The position numbers and the translations under genes were made by a program. Shown here in pieces: positions 1 through 8,059 of a DNA stretch of 64,000 nucleotides (the stretch's first letter is position 1; every line of letters starts with the position of its first letter). The notes below the pieces were generated by a model. The model was not told where the DNA came from. It was given only the letters and a program-made list of their open reading frames with translations, and did no database searches. The stretch is taken from positions 40,059-104,058 of the forward strand of contig CAUTJT010000005.1 in the NCBI GenBank assembly GCA_963539215.1, given 5' to 3'. This stretch comes from CAURNT01 sp963539215. Its GTDB lineage: Bacteria > Fusobacteriota > Fusobacteriia > Fusobacteriales > Leptotrichiaceae.

Positions 1-74
1 TTTGAACCACAAGCAAATGCAGTTAAAGCTAATGTAGCTGAAGCTACTAATGTTTTAAAGATATTTCTTTTCAT
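1..74 (-). CDS. Lipoprotein, N-terminus only (probable transporter solute-binding protein)
   Basis: Only the first 24 or so codons lie in the window; the gene runs off the left edge. The translation is a lipoprotein signal peptide: positive MKRN start, hydrophobic stretch, then Cys22 followed by Gly-Ser. The residues before the Cys (AFA) are a loose rather than classical lipobox. A strong GGAGG site (80-84) precedes the ATG. It is the last visible gene of the sialic acid operon, 23 bp after nanA. Since the operon also encodes a sugar ABC ATPase, a substrate-binding lipoprotein for sialic acid or a related sugar is the natural guess, but no binding domain is visible. Confidence 0.6.
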   Translation of the reverse strand, partial: MKRNIFKTLVASATLALTAFACGS

Positions 75-97
75 AAAAACCTCCAAAAATTTTTTAT

Positions 98-1021
98 TTA
101 ATATTTATTAATTACTTCTTCTATTTTTTCATTTATTCTTTCACATAATTGTATATCTTCTTTATCTGTTATAGGAAGCATAGGTCCTCTAGGTTGTCCA
201 GTTTCTACTCCTCTTAAGTGTAAAACATACTTAGCAACACCATATAAAGAAGGTCCACCTAATAACATTTTAATAATTTCATTTACTTCATTTTGTAAAC
301 TACGAGCTTTTTCGAACTCTCTATTTTTCATAAATTCATCAAGTTTTAAGAATAATTCAGGCATAACACCATAAGTTCCACCTATACCACTATCTGCTCC
401 TATCATTCTTCCTGCTATGAATTGTTCATCTGGTCCATTAAACACTATGAACTCTCCGTTTTTTACTTGTTCCCCTATATATTTAAATTGTTGTAATTCA
501 AATGTTGATTCTGAAGAACATTTAATTCCAATAACTTTATCCATAGCTGCCATTTCTTTAAATAATGTAATTGGCAAATTAAATCTTGTTGTTTGTGGAA
601 TATGATATATTATAAACGGTAAATCTGTTGCATCTATCATAGATTCCCAATGTTGTTTAACTGCCTTAGGTGAAAATCCATAATATACACATGGAATTGA
701 TGAAACTGCATCTACACCTAACTCTTCAGCATGTTTAGCAAGTCTTACAGATTCAGGAGTTGAATTAGCTCCTATATGAACTATTATAGTTAATTTTCCT
801 CTAGCTTCTTCCATTACTGCTTCAAGAACAGCTTTTCTTTCTTCTTCACTTTGTAAAACTCCTTCACCTGAAGATCCATCAACATAAAGTCCTTTTACTC
901 CTTTTTCAATGTAGTATCTTGTTAAAGCTTTAGCTCTTTCTCTACTAATATTTCCTTCATCATCATAAGTAGAATACATTGCTACAAATACCCCTTTGAA
1001 TTTTTCTAAATCGTACTTCAT
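98..1021 (-). CDS. nanA: N-acetylneuraminate lyase
   Basis: Cytoplasmic class I aldolase that splits N-acetylneuraminate (sialic acid) into N-acetylmannosamine and pyruvate. The 307-residue length is normal for the DHDPS/NanA superfamily. Visible landmarks are GSSGEG at 49-54 (carboxylate-binding loop), Tyr139 in IIYHIP (catalytic Tyr) and Lys167 in GIKCSS (Schiff-base Lys). The GSSGEG form fits NanA better than dihydrodipicolinate synthase. The start overlaps the nanK stop by 4 bp, so the two are translationally coupled. With nanK and nanE it makes a complete route from sialic acid to GlcNAc-6-phosphate. Confidence 0.93.
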   Translation of the reverse strand: MKYDLEKFKGVFVAMYSTYDDEGNISRERAKALTRYYIEKGVKGLYVDGSSGEGVLQSEEERKAVLEAVMEEARGKLTIIVHIGANSTPESVRLAKHAEELGVDAVSSIPCVYYGFSPKAVKQHWESMIDATDLPFIIYHIPQTTRFNLPITLFKEMAAMDKVIGIKCSSESTFELQQFKYIGEQVKNGEFIVFNGPDEQFIAGRMIGADSGIGGTYGVMPELFLKLDEFMKNREFEKARSLQNEVNEIIKMLLGGPSLYGVAKYVLHLRGVETGQPRGPMLPITDKEDIQLCERINEKIEEVINKY

Positions 1022-1878
1022 TGTTCTTCCTTTCTTTTTACAATATAGTATATACCATATATACCTGCACCATTTTCTAATTTTGCTAGCTGTATATCAG
1101 GTTCAAAACTGCTATCTATTAATTTATTTTTTATAGAATCTTTAATTCTATTTTCTAGATATTCTCTTTGAGCTGTTATACCCCCACCAATAATTAAAGT
1201 ATTAGGATTTAATATATATATAATATTTAGTATACCTTCACTTAAATTATCTATTAATTCATCAATAGCTTCTTTACATAATTTATTGCCTTTTTTAGCA
1301 TTTTCAAAAATATATAAACCATCTACTTTTTTACCTAATTTTTTACTTACTGAATCTGTTAAATAAGTAGTTGATGCAAGTTCTTGATACATTTTACCTT
1401 TTAAAGGTAAATATCCTATTTCACCTGCTTTTTGAGTAGCTCCCTTATACAACTTTCCTTCTTGTATAAAAGCACCACCAACTCCAGTTCCTATAGTTAA
1501 ACAGAATACATTACCTTTATATGAACCATAAAAATATTCACCAATAGCTGCACTGTTTACATCATTTTCAACAAAACAATCAAGATTAAATCTATCTTTT
1601 ATCTCTTTTTTAAAATTAGTTCCTATATATCCAGGTATAGTCGGCCCTGCAAAAATTATTTCACCTTTTTCTGAATCTACAACTCCTGCTGTAGATATAC
1701 CTATACAATCAAGATTATCATATGATTCTATAACATCTAGTACATCTCTTAATATATGATTTTTATCTTTTTCTTTTCTTGTTGGAATTTTATTTATCTT
1801 AATATCCTTAAGATTATCATTTTCTATTAATGCATATTTTATTGCTGTTCCACCTATATCAAAACATAATACACGCAT
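1018..1878 (-). CDS. nanK: N-acetylmannosamine kinase (ROK family)
   Basis: ATP-dependent kinase making ManNAc-6-phosphate, the second step of sialic acid catabolism. The N-terminal phosphate-binding loop DIGGTAIK lies at 7-14, the catalytic Asp is Asp106 in ENDVN, and GTGVGG at 130-135 is the second nucleotide loop. Most ROK proteins carry a CxCGxxGCxE zinc site after the GEIG motif; here the segment after GEIGY (152-156) has no cysteine. Zinc-less ManNAc kinases are known from other bacteria, so this is probably real rather than decay. Start overlaps the nanE stop by one base (TAATG). Confidence 0.9.
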   Translation of the reverse strand: MRVLCFDIGGTAIKYALIENDNLKDIKINKIPTRKEKDKNHILRDVLDVIESYDNLDCIGISTAGVVDSEKGEIIFAGPTIPGYIGTNFKKEIKDRFNLDCFVENDVNSAAIGEYFYGSYKGNVFCLTIGTGVGGAFIQEGKLYKGATQKAGEIGYLPLKGKMYQELASTTYLTDSVSKKLGKKVDGLYIFENAKKGNKLCKEAIDELIDNLSEGILNIIYILNPNTLIIGGGITAQREYLENRIKDSIKNKLIDSSFEPDIQLAKLENGAGIYGIYYIVKRKEEQ

Positions 1879-2573
1879 TATAATCCCATACCTTTAATAA
1901 ATCTTGTAGTAATTTCAAGAGGTCTTGTTATAGCTCCTCCTACAACTACTGCATAAGCTCCACTTTCTAACATTTTTTTAGCTTGTTCCGGAGTATGTAT
2001 TCTTCCTTCTGCAATTACTGGTATTTTTAATGTTTCAGATAATCTCTTTATTAAATTAAAATTTGGTGCCTCATCATTTAATGTATAATCAGTATATCCA
2101 TTTAATGTTGTTCCTACTAAATCTACACCTGCTTTTTCTGCATTTACTCCTTCTTCATAATTAGATATATCTGCCATTAAAACTATTTCAGGATATTTTT
2201 CTTTAATTTCTTTAATAAACTCATTTATGCTTTTCCCGTCTCCTCTTTCTCTCATAGTACAATCAAGTGCTATAATATCACTCCCAGCTTCCATAAGTTC
2301 ATCAATTTCTTTCATTGTAACTGTAATATATTGAGAAAAACCTTCGTATTGTCTTTTTATTAATCCTATAACAGGAACTTTAACTTCTTTTTTTATTTCT
2401 ACTACATCAATAACTCCACTTGTTCTTATACCTTTTGCACCTGCTTGTAATGCTGCCCTTGCCATTAAAGGCATTATTGTTGAATTTTCAACATATAAAG
2501 GTTCACCAGGTAAAGCTTGACACGAAACTATTAATTGTCCTTTAAGACTTTCTAGCATTTCCTTTTTTCCCAT
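1878..2573 (-). CDS. nanE: N-acetylmannosamine-6-phosphate 2-epimerase
   Basis: Converts ManNAc-6-phosphate to GlcNAc-6-phosphate, feeding amino-sugar catabolism (nagA/nagB are not in this window). The 231-residue TIM barrel shows the family hallmarks: SCQALPGEP near 17-25, the catalytic Lys in GLIKR (Lys73), and AEGRIHTPE with Glu189. It lies 8 bp after the kelch gene and overlaps nanK by one base. The operon order NanE-NanK-NanA makes the assignment secure. Confidence 0.94.
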   Translation of the reverse strand: MGKKEMLESLKGQLIVSCQALPGEPLYVENSTIMPLMARAALQAGAKGIRTSGVIDVVEIKKEVKVPVIGLIKRQYEGFSQYITVTMKEIDELMEAGSDIIALDCTMRERGDGKSINEFIKEIKEKYPEIVLMADISNYEEGVNAEKAGVDLVGTTLNGYTDYTLNDEAPNFNLIKRLSETLKIPVIAEGRIHTPEQAKKMLESGAYAVVVGGAITRPLEITTRFIKGMGL

Positions 2574-2581
2574 ACTTCCTC

Positions 2582-3523
2582 CTACTTTAAGTTTAGACTA
2601 GCTTTTAATACATTACGAGTTCTAAACCCCGGCTTATATTCTCCATTTATTAAATACACATCATCTAATATTTTTAGTAATGTTGACCCACAAGTTGCAT
2701 TTTCAATATTACCTTTAGATAATAATTCTAATTTTTCATTTACTATATCATACACATATATATCTTTATTAAACTTAACTTCTTCTCTACTTTTATTAAA
2801 ATATTCTTTTTTAAACTCTATATCACTTAATTTTTTTACAGCTTCATCAAAAATTTCTTTATTACATCCACCAGTAATTAAAACTTTTTCATTAGATATC
2901 TTTAAAAAAGAAGATCCCGTTAAATTAATATTTAAATCTTCTAATTGTTCCCATTTATCATTCAATATATCATACTTGTATGAATCTAAATGACATATAT
3001 TGGAAGCTCCACTTAAAACATATATATATCCATTACTTTCAAAATATACACTCTGTTCACGAGGAATTCCTATAAAATCTGACTTTTTATTTAAACTTAA
3101 AGTCTCTAAATCAAATTCATATACATTTTCTTTACCAAAATATATTTTCCCTTTATATATACAACCATATCCTCCAACTACTTCAAAACCTAAATCATAA
3201 ATTTCCTCTTCTTGTAATTCATTGTTTTTAAAATAGTATTTATATATCTTAGTATTGCCAGCTCCTGATATGAAATATATTATATTATTTTCTTTTAAAC
3301 ATATTCCTCTATCTGGTGCTATATTCCCCATTTTTTTACTTATTAAATTAAAATTCGTATCGTATATATACATGTCTTTATGAGTTACACGCATACCCTG
3401 AGGTGGTACCCCATCTGGAAAGTTTGATCCTCCATAAAGTATTACCTTATCATCTATACTTTCACAAAATAGTGATGTTAATCCTATAGCATGACCTATT
3501 TCTTTAATCTTTTTAAATTCCAT
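2582..3523 (-). CDS. Kelch-type cyclically permuted mutarotase (NanM-like)
   Basis: A 313-residue kelch beta-propeller of the family that contains E. coli NanM, the N-acetylneuraminate epimerase that interconverts alpha and beta anomers. GGSNFPDGVP near 31-40 matches the family's hallmark, and kelch-like GG turns recur (GGYGC, GGCN). Unlike NanM there is no signal peptide, so it should act in the cytoplasm, perhaps supplying the anomer preferred by the lyase. The position between the ABC ATPase and nanE supports a sialic acid role. A good GGAG site precedes the ATG. The exact substrate is inferred from context. Confidence 0.75.
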   Translation of the reverse strand: MEFKKIKEIGHAIGLTSLFCESIDDKVILYGGSNFPDGVPPQGMRVTHKDMYIYDTNFNLISKKMGNIAPDRGICLKENNIIYFISGAGNTKIYKYYFKNNELQEEEIYDLGFEVVGGYGCIYKGKIYFGKENVYEFDLETLSLNKKSDFIGIPREQSVYFESNGYIYVLSGASNICHLDSYKYDILNDKWEQLEDLNINLTGSSFLKISNEKVLITGGCNKEIFDEAVKKLSDIEFKKEYFNKSREEVKFNKDIYVYDIVNEKLELLSKGNIENATCGSTLLKILDDVYLINGEYKPGFRTRNVLKASLNLK

Positions 3524-3541
3524 ATAAACTCCTTGATTATG

Positions 3542-3563
3542 CAGGGGCTTAAATAAGCCCCTG
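3542..3563 (-). other. Perfect 9-bp inverted repeat between msmK and the kelch gene
   Basis: CAGGGGCTT and AAGCCCCTG flank a 4-base loop. In the minus-strand transcript the hairpin follows the ATPase stop but no U-tract comes after it, so it is not a classic terminator. It may trim or stabilise the mRNA, or cause partial read-through. It is unusually GC-rich for this genome. Confidence 0.5.
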
Positions 3564-3589
3564 AAAAAAAGAAAGAAAGTGAGAAAATA

Positions 3590-4690
3590 CTATAAACTAA
3601 TATTTTCTTCAGTATTAATATCAAATATATGACATTTGCTCGTATCAAAGTGGAATCTTTCATTCCCCTTCTTGCTTCCATCACTTATTCCTTCAACATT
3701 TATTCTTGAAATAAATTGATTTCCACCTAACATAAAGTATATATATTCCTCATTACCCATTTGCTCAACTACAGATACATCTCCTAACAATGCATCTCCA
3801 TCTTCTTTTTCTGCTACAGTAATATTTTCTGGTCTTATACCAAATACTACTCTTTGTCCTATATGATCTTTAACTTTTTCCGCTTTTTCTTTTGCTATTT
3901 TTATCTTAACCCCATTTATATCTACATAAACCTCTCCTGCTTCTTCTAAAAGATTTCCTTCTAATAAATTCATAGTAGGTGATCCTATAAATCCTGCAAC
4001 AAATTTATTAGCTGGTTTATGATATAGATTTAAAGGAGTGTCAACTTGCATTATTCTTCCAAGTTTTAAAACTGTTATTCTATCTCCCATAGTCATAGCT
4101 TCTACTTGATCGTGTGTTACATATATCATTGTATTTTTTAATTCTTTATGTAATTGTGTTATTCTTACACGCATTGACACTCTTAATTTCGCATCTAAAT
4201 TTGATAATGGCTCATCAAATAAAAATACCTTCGGTTCTCTTACTATAGCACGTCCTAATGCTACCCTTTGTCTTTGTCCTCCTGACATTTCTTTTGGTTT
4301 TCTATCTAAAAGTTCTGTTATTTCTAACTTTTCTGCTGCTTCTCTTACTCTCTTATCGATTTCATCTTTTGGAGTTTTCTTTAACTTTAATCCAAAAGCC
4401 ATATTTTCATATACTGTCATATGTGGGTATAATGCATAACTTTGGAAAACCATAGCTATTCCTCTATCTTTAGGAGGTATATCATTTACTAATGTATCTC
4501 CTATATATATTTCTCCTCCTGTTATATCTTCAAGCCCTGCTATCATTCTTAATGTTGTAGATTTTGCACATCCTGATGGTCCTACAAATACCATAAATTC
4601 CCCATCTTTAATTTCTAAATCTATTCCATGTACTGCCTTGAATCCATTCGGATATTGTTTCTCTACACCCTTTAATACAACTTTTGCCAT
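3590..4690 (-). CDS. msmK: Sugar ABC transporter ATP-binding protein, UgpC/MsmK/MalK type
   Basis: Cytoplasmic ATPase of a CUT1-type sugar importer; in Gram-positives MsmK-type ATPases often serve several transporters. The NBD (about 1-235) shows Walker A GPSGCAKST at 37-45, signature MSGGQ at 135-139, Walker B VFLFDEP and an H-loop in YVTHDQ. The C-terminal 130 residues are the OB-fold regulatory domain usual for the MalK group. Walker A has Ala42 where the consensus Gly precedes the Lys. No permease is next to it, so it either energises a distant transporter or belongs with the lipoprotein at the left edge. RBS GGAGGAG just upstream. First gene of the nan operon. Confidence 0.9.
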   Translation of the reverse strand: MAKVVLKGVEKQYPNGFKAVHGIDLEIKDGEFMVFVGPSGCAKSTTLRMIAGLEDITGGEIYIGDTLVNDIPPKDRGIAMVFQSYALYPHMTVYENMAFGLKLKKTPKDEIDKRVREAAEKLEITELLDRKPKEMSGGQRQRVALGRAIVREPKVFLFDEPLSNLDAKLRVSMRVRITQLHKELKNTMIYVTHDQVEAMTMGDRITVLKLGRIMQVDTPLNLYHKPANKFVAGFIGSPTMNLLEGNLLEEAGEVYVDINGVKIKIAKEKAEKVKDHIGQRVVFGIRPENITVAEKEDGDALLGDVSVVEQMGNEEYIYFMLGGNQFISRINVEGISDGSKKGNERFHFDTSKCHIFDINTEENISL

Positions 4691-4735
4691 ATTTTTATCT
4701 CCTCCATGTATAAATCTCTCTTCACCTTATAATAC

Positions 4736-4763
4736 AGTATAGCTTCATTTTTCATAAAGTCAA
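4736..4763 (-). promoter_or_regulatory. Sigma-70-type promoter for the msmK-nan operon
   Basis: Reading the minus strand, TTGACT (4763-4758), a 16-bp spacer and TATACT (4741-4736) lie about 45 bp before the msmK ATG. No operator-like palindrome was seen here. The rest of 4764-4920 is AT-rich with no gene. Confidence 0.55.
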
Positions 4764-4920
4764 TACCAAAATGAAAAAAAATTTCTAAATTTTCAAATAA
4801 CGTAAAACACAGCTTAAATAAACACTTTTTTAAATAAAATTTAAACATATTCATTAAAATTTTTTCAAATATTTAAATAAAAAAATATGATAAATATAAA
4901 AATTTTTCATTTTAAAATAA

Positions 4921-4953
4921 AATAACCCATACATTAAAAATGTATGAGTTATT
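4921..4953 (-). terminator. Rho-independent terminator after the outer-membrane protein gene
   Basis: A 15-bp stem (one G-U pair on the minus strand) with a 3-base loop, followed on the minus strand by TTATTTT. It lies 27 bp beyond the stop of the gene at 4980-5690. Confidence 0.75.
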
Positions 4954-4979
4954 TATAAAAGCATTATTAGTCTATATTA

Positions 4980-5690
4980 TTAAAATCTGATACCTAATCC
5001 TAAGTTTACATAATTATTATTTCCAGTACTTAACTCTGCAACGAAATTCTTGTATGATCCCCCTAAATATCCTTTTACATCAAAATTAGATTGTGTGTAT
5101 TTTTTAAAACTTGTTTTTCTTCCTAAAACTTCTCTATCTTCTTTAAAGAAATCAGAGAAATAGAAAGTTTTTCCTAAATTTACTCCTGCATAAACTTTAA
5201 TTTCATCATTTACTTTCTTAGATAATTCCATAGTTACATGTGGTGTTACTTGTGTTGAATAAAAATGTAGTGCTTGTCCTGCTGCTTCCATTTGTTTAAT
5301 TGCGTCTTCCATTTCTTTTATATCTTCTTTAGTTGTTGAAGGATCTTTTTTCATCTTTTCTAACTCTTCCTTCATTCCTTTATAGATATTCATATTATTT
5401 TCAACTGCACCTTTTCTTTCATCGTCATGCATTTTAACTATTCTTCCATAACCTACACCTAAACCTGCACCATATTTAAATTCCATATCATCTCCAGGAT
5501 TCATAGAATTTAAAACTGTAAAGTCTACTCCTGCTGATAAAAGATTTCCATAACTTCTCTCTACTTTTTTAGAGTTTACATCAGCTATAATATCTTCTTT
5601 TCCATAATTTACATTTAATAAAGTCTTAGTTTCTAAACCAAATCCTAACATTGATAAAGTTAATCCTAGCAACATTAATTTTTTTCTCAT
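4980..5690 (-). CDS. Small outer-membrane beta-barrel protein
   Basis: Secreted protein of 236 residues with a clear signal peptide (MRKK, then a hydrophobic run to about residue 18). Short alternating beta-type segments with aromatic ends fill both halves. The last residues, LGLGIRF, end in a terminal Phe, the usual outer-membrane barrel assembly signal. Between about 90 and 145 there is a highly charged helical or coiled-coil insert (many K/E, MKEELEKMKK type) that interrupts the barrel strands and may be an extracellular loop. Monocistronic: its own consensus promoter and terminator. Function unknown; a Fusobacterium-type small porin or adhesin is possible. Confidence 0.7.
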   Translation of the reverse strand: MRKKLMLLGLTLSMLGFGLETKTLLNVNYGKEDIIADVNSKKVERSYGNLLSAGVDFTVLNSMNPGDDMEFKYGAGLGVGYGRIVKMHDDERKGAVENNMNIYKGMKEELEKMKKDPSTTKEDIKEMEDAIKQMEAAGQALHFYSTQVTPHVTMELSKKVNDEIKVYAGVNLGKTFYFSDFFKEDREVLGRKTSFKKYTQSNFDVKGYLGGSYKNFVAELSTGNNNYVNLGLGIRF

Positions 5691-5716
5691 TTATTTACCT
5701 CCTATAAATATGTTTT

Positions 5717-5745
5717 ATTATATCAGTTTGTTTCGTTTTTGTCAA
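5717..5745 (-). promoter_or_regulatory. Strong consensus promoter for the outer-membrane protein
   Basis: On the minus strand TTGACA, a 17-bp spacer ending in TGA, then TATAAT: a near-perfect vegetative promoter, 27 bp before the ATG. Suggests abundant expression. Confidence 0.75.
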
Positions 5746-5754
5746 TTGTAATAA

Positions 5755-5788
5755 AAAATGGCTAAAACATTAGGTTTAAAGCCATTTT
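5755..5788 (-). terminator. Terminator after the TIM-barrel-like gene
   Basis: On the minus strand, a stem AAAATGGCT/AGCCATTTT followed by a T-rich run, 33 bp after the stop at 5822. Confidence 0.7.
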
Positions 5789-5821
5789 ACTTTACATATA
5801 TTTATATCTGTAAATAAAAAA

Positions 5822-6718
5822 TTATCTTAAATTTGATCTTGCTATCATATTTATAGTATGTCTTTCTCCTCTGATTACCATAGAAATTTCAAATATATTC
5901 ATATAAGGACTAACTCCAAGATGAGTTCCATCTCCTGTATGTTGTATATCAAATCCTGCCATTTTATTATACATAGCTATCTGTCTCACAACTTCTGGTC
6001 TCGAGCTTTCTTGACTTGTTCCTATAGCTGACATAGCTAATTTTCCTCTTTTATGTATTTGTCTTACTATTGGAGCTATCAATTCTAAAGTTACTCCCGG
6101 TACTGTACCTATAGCAGGAAGTAATATTATATCTGCTCCTGCATCTATAAATTTATTTATTGCTTCCATATCAACTATTTCTTCATCCACTCCTGCACCG
6201 TGCATTTTACCAGCTATTATAACTCCAGAAAAATTATCTTTTGCAATTTTTATAGCTTTTTCTATTTCTTTATTAGTAACACCTGTTGCCGGATTCCCTG
6301 TTAAACAAATAAAATCAAAACCTAACTCATCTGCTTTTTTAAGACTTTCTACACTTGATGTTCTACCTAAAGAAATTTTTTCTACATCTTCTAACATTTT
6401 AGCACTCAAATCTACAGGTTCAAGATTTACTCCAACTGGTCTTCCAACTAATTTTTTTAAATCTCTAATAGGATCATTACTATCTGGTAATCCTGTTATT
6501 TTTACATCAAATACATCTATTACATTTAAAAGTATAAGATCTGCTCCAAAAGCACGTGCAACCTCACTATTAGTAAGACTAGGATCAACCGATCTACCTG
6601 AAGCTATATTTTCAGAAAGAACCGTTCTTCCTTCACTTGCATGTATAGCATTCAATAATTCCTCCCTATTCATAGATAAAAAATCACTAGCATTACAATT
6701 TAATAGTCTCTTAGCCAT
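5822..6718 (-). CDS. Conserved enzyme of unknown function, TIM-barrel-like (resembles DUF7916)
   Basis: A 298-residue soluble protein. It resembles a bacterial family often mislabelled as haloacid dehalogenase-like hydrolase and, as I recall, now called DUF7916; that name needs checking. Visible pieces: NCNASDF at 8-13, ASEGRTVLSE at 27-36, FGADLILLN at 57-65, LTGNPATGV at 139-147, AGKMHGAG at 169-176 and GADIILLPAIGTVPG at 194-208. The alternating strand-helix pattern with Gly-rich turns after strands fits a (beta/alpha)8 barrel with a phosphate-binding end. It is 12 bp downstream of the ABC ATPase and probably co-transcribed. Substrate unknown. Confidence 0.6.
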   Translation of the reverse strand: MAKRLLNCNASDFLSMNREELLNAIHASEGRTVLSENIASGRSVDPSLTNSEVARAFGADLILLNVIDVFDVKITGLPDSNDPIRDLKKLVGRPVGVNLEPVDLSAKMLEDVEKISLGRTSSVESLKKADELGFDFICLTGNPATGVTNKEIEKAIKIAKDNFSGVIIAGKMHGAGVDEEIVDMEAINKFIDAGADIILLPAIGTVPGVTLELIAPIVRQIHKRGKLAMSAIGTSQESSRPEVVRQIAMYNKMAGFDIQHTGDGTHLGVSPYMNIFEISMVIRGERHTINMIARSNLR

Positions 6719-6730
6719 ATTATCTCCCTT

Positions 6731-7432
6731 CTAATATTCTATATCTTCAATAGATTTTAAATTTTTATTTAATATTATACTTTCTATTTTTGTATCATGC
6801 ATTCTAATTACCCTATCTGCAATAGGAGCAAGTGCTGAATTATGTGTAACAATTATAACGGTAGAACCTTTAATCCTTGCCATATCTTGTAATATTTTCA
6901 ACACTTGTTTCCCTGTCCTATAATCCAAGGCCCCTGTTGGTTCATCACAAAGTAATATTTTAGGATTTTTAGCAACTGCCCGTGCAATAGCTACTCTTTG
7001 TTGTTCTCCACCTGATAATTGTGATGGAAAATTATTAATTCTAGTCCCTAATCCTACTTCTATTAAAGTTTTTTTGGGATCCAGTGCATCTTTTACTATT
7101 TCTGATGCTAATTCTACATTTTCTTTAGCAGTTAAATTAGGAACCAAATTATAGAATTGAAAAACAAAACCTACATCATTTCTTCTATACTCAGTTAATT
7201 GTTTAGCATTAAATTTAGATATATCTACTCCATCTATTATGACCTTACCTTCATCACAAGTATCCATTCCTCCCAGTATATTTAATACTGTAGATTTACC
7301 AGCACCTGAACTTCCAATTATTATTACAAGCTCTCCCTTTTCTATTTCAAAATTAATATCATTATTAGCTATGATTTCTACTTCCCCAACCATATATTTT
7401 TTATAACAATGTTCCATTTTAATATATGCCAT
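6731..7432 (-). CDS. ABC transporter ATP-binding protein, LolD/MacB type, without a permease
   Basis: A 233-residue ATPase with Walker A GSSGAGKST, signature LSGGEQQR, Walker B ILLCDEPTGALD and an H-loop in IVTHN. LSGGEQQRVAIARA and DEPTGALD are typical of the LolD/MacB/FtsE group that pairs with FtsX-like permeases. No permease is adjacent: upstream lies a promoter and a remnant, and downstream the TIM-barrel-like gene. It may have lost its partner or serve a distant one. Confidence 0.85.
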   Translation of the reverse strand: MAYIKMEHCYKKYMVGEVEIIANNDINFEIEKGELVIIIGSSGAGKSTVLNILGGMDTCDEGKVIIDGVDISKFNAKQLTEYRRNDVGFVFQFYNLVPNLTAKENVELASEIVKDALDPKKTLIEVGLGTRINNFPSQLSGGEQQRVAIARAVAKNPKILLCDEPTGALDYRTGKQVLKILQDMARIKGSTVIIVTHNSALAPIADRVIRMHDTKIESIILNKNLKSIEDIEY

Positions 7433-7457
7433 AACAACCTCCTACACTCTTCTTAGA

Positions 7458-7486
7458 ATTATACACCAAATTCTTAAAAATTGTAA
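7458..7486 (-). promoter_or_regulatory. Promoter for the orphan ABC ATPase
   Basis: Minus strand TTACAA, 17-bp spacer, TATAAT, 25 bp before the ATG, with GGAGG as RBS. Confidence 0.55.
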
Positions 7487-7515
7487 ATATTGATTAAATT
7501 TTATTTTAAGTTAAA

Positions 7516-7565
7516 TAAAAAAGAGAAAAAATTATAAAGAATAAATTCTTTTTGATTTTCTCTTT
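7516..7565 (-). terminator. Terminator after the ADP-ribosylglycohydrolase remnant
   Basis: On the minus strand a 10-bp outer stem (AAAGAGAAAA/TTTTCTCTTT, 7520-7529 and 7556-7565) encloses an inner AAAGAAT/ATTCTTT stem, and a T-rich tract follows. It lies 32 bp after the remnant's stop. Confidence 0.65.
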
Positions 7566-7596
7566 AATATTCTCTTATCTATATTTATTTTCAAAT

Positions 7597-7942
7597 TCAA
7601 TTAAGAATTTTCAATAAATATTCATCAAGAAAATTTATAGCTTGTTTTCTAATATTATTTGCTATTCCATGATAAGCTTCAGCAAAACCACCGCAAATAG
7701 CAGCTAGTGTATTACTATAACCACCTATTGATATTGCATTTCTTATTACATCTTCAAAATTAGTTGATTCAAAAAACGCTTGTAATACTTGATGTACAGT
7801 ATTTTGAGATGTTTCATTAAACTTATATGTATCTCTAATTTCATCTAAAGTTAATCTTATATCCTAAGCCCTCTATGTATCTCACCATATATCTAACATC
7901 TAAACAAATATAAGTAATCTTATTTATTACTACCTCCATCAT
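7597..7942 (-). pseudogene. C-terminal remnant of an ADP-ribosylglycohydrolase (DraG-type) family protein
   Basis: Minus-strand frame ending at the TGA at 7597-7599 encodes about 87 residues typical of the family's C-terminus, including a stretch like TYKFNETSQNTV, then FEDVIRNAISIGG, LAAICGGFAEAYHGI and FLDEYLLKILN. The metal/ADP-ribose motif GGDSDT of the family reads GGYSNT, so both acidic residues are lost. A frameshift and in-frame TAG at about 7865 separate it from a short upstream piece in another frame (YMVRYIEGLGYK) that begins at the ATG at 7942. The catalytic N-terminus is absent. The active enzyme removes ADP-ribose from proteins, nucleic acids or small molecules; this copy cannot. 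Confidence 0.75.
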
Positions 7943-8059
7943 TTCTAATAAACTTTACAAGTCTGAAAGATCATATAATATTTTTCTTGAAACAGCTTCC
8001 TTTTTTTAGTTTATATTTAATTTCTTTTATTTTTATAACAATTTACTATTCCACAATTT

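Noticed and set aside
4672..4854. 60-codon minus-strand open frame upstream of msmK
   Set aside because: Covers the msmK promoter and RBS; Phe/Lys/Leu low complexity.
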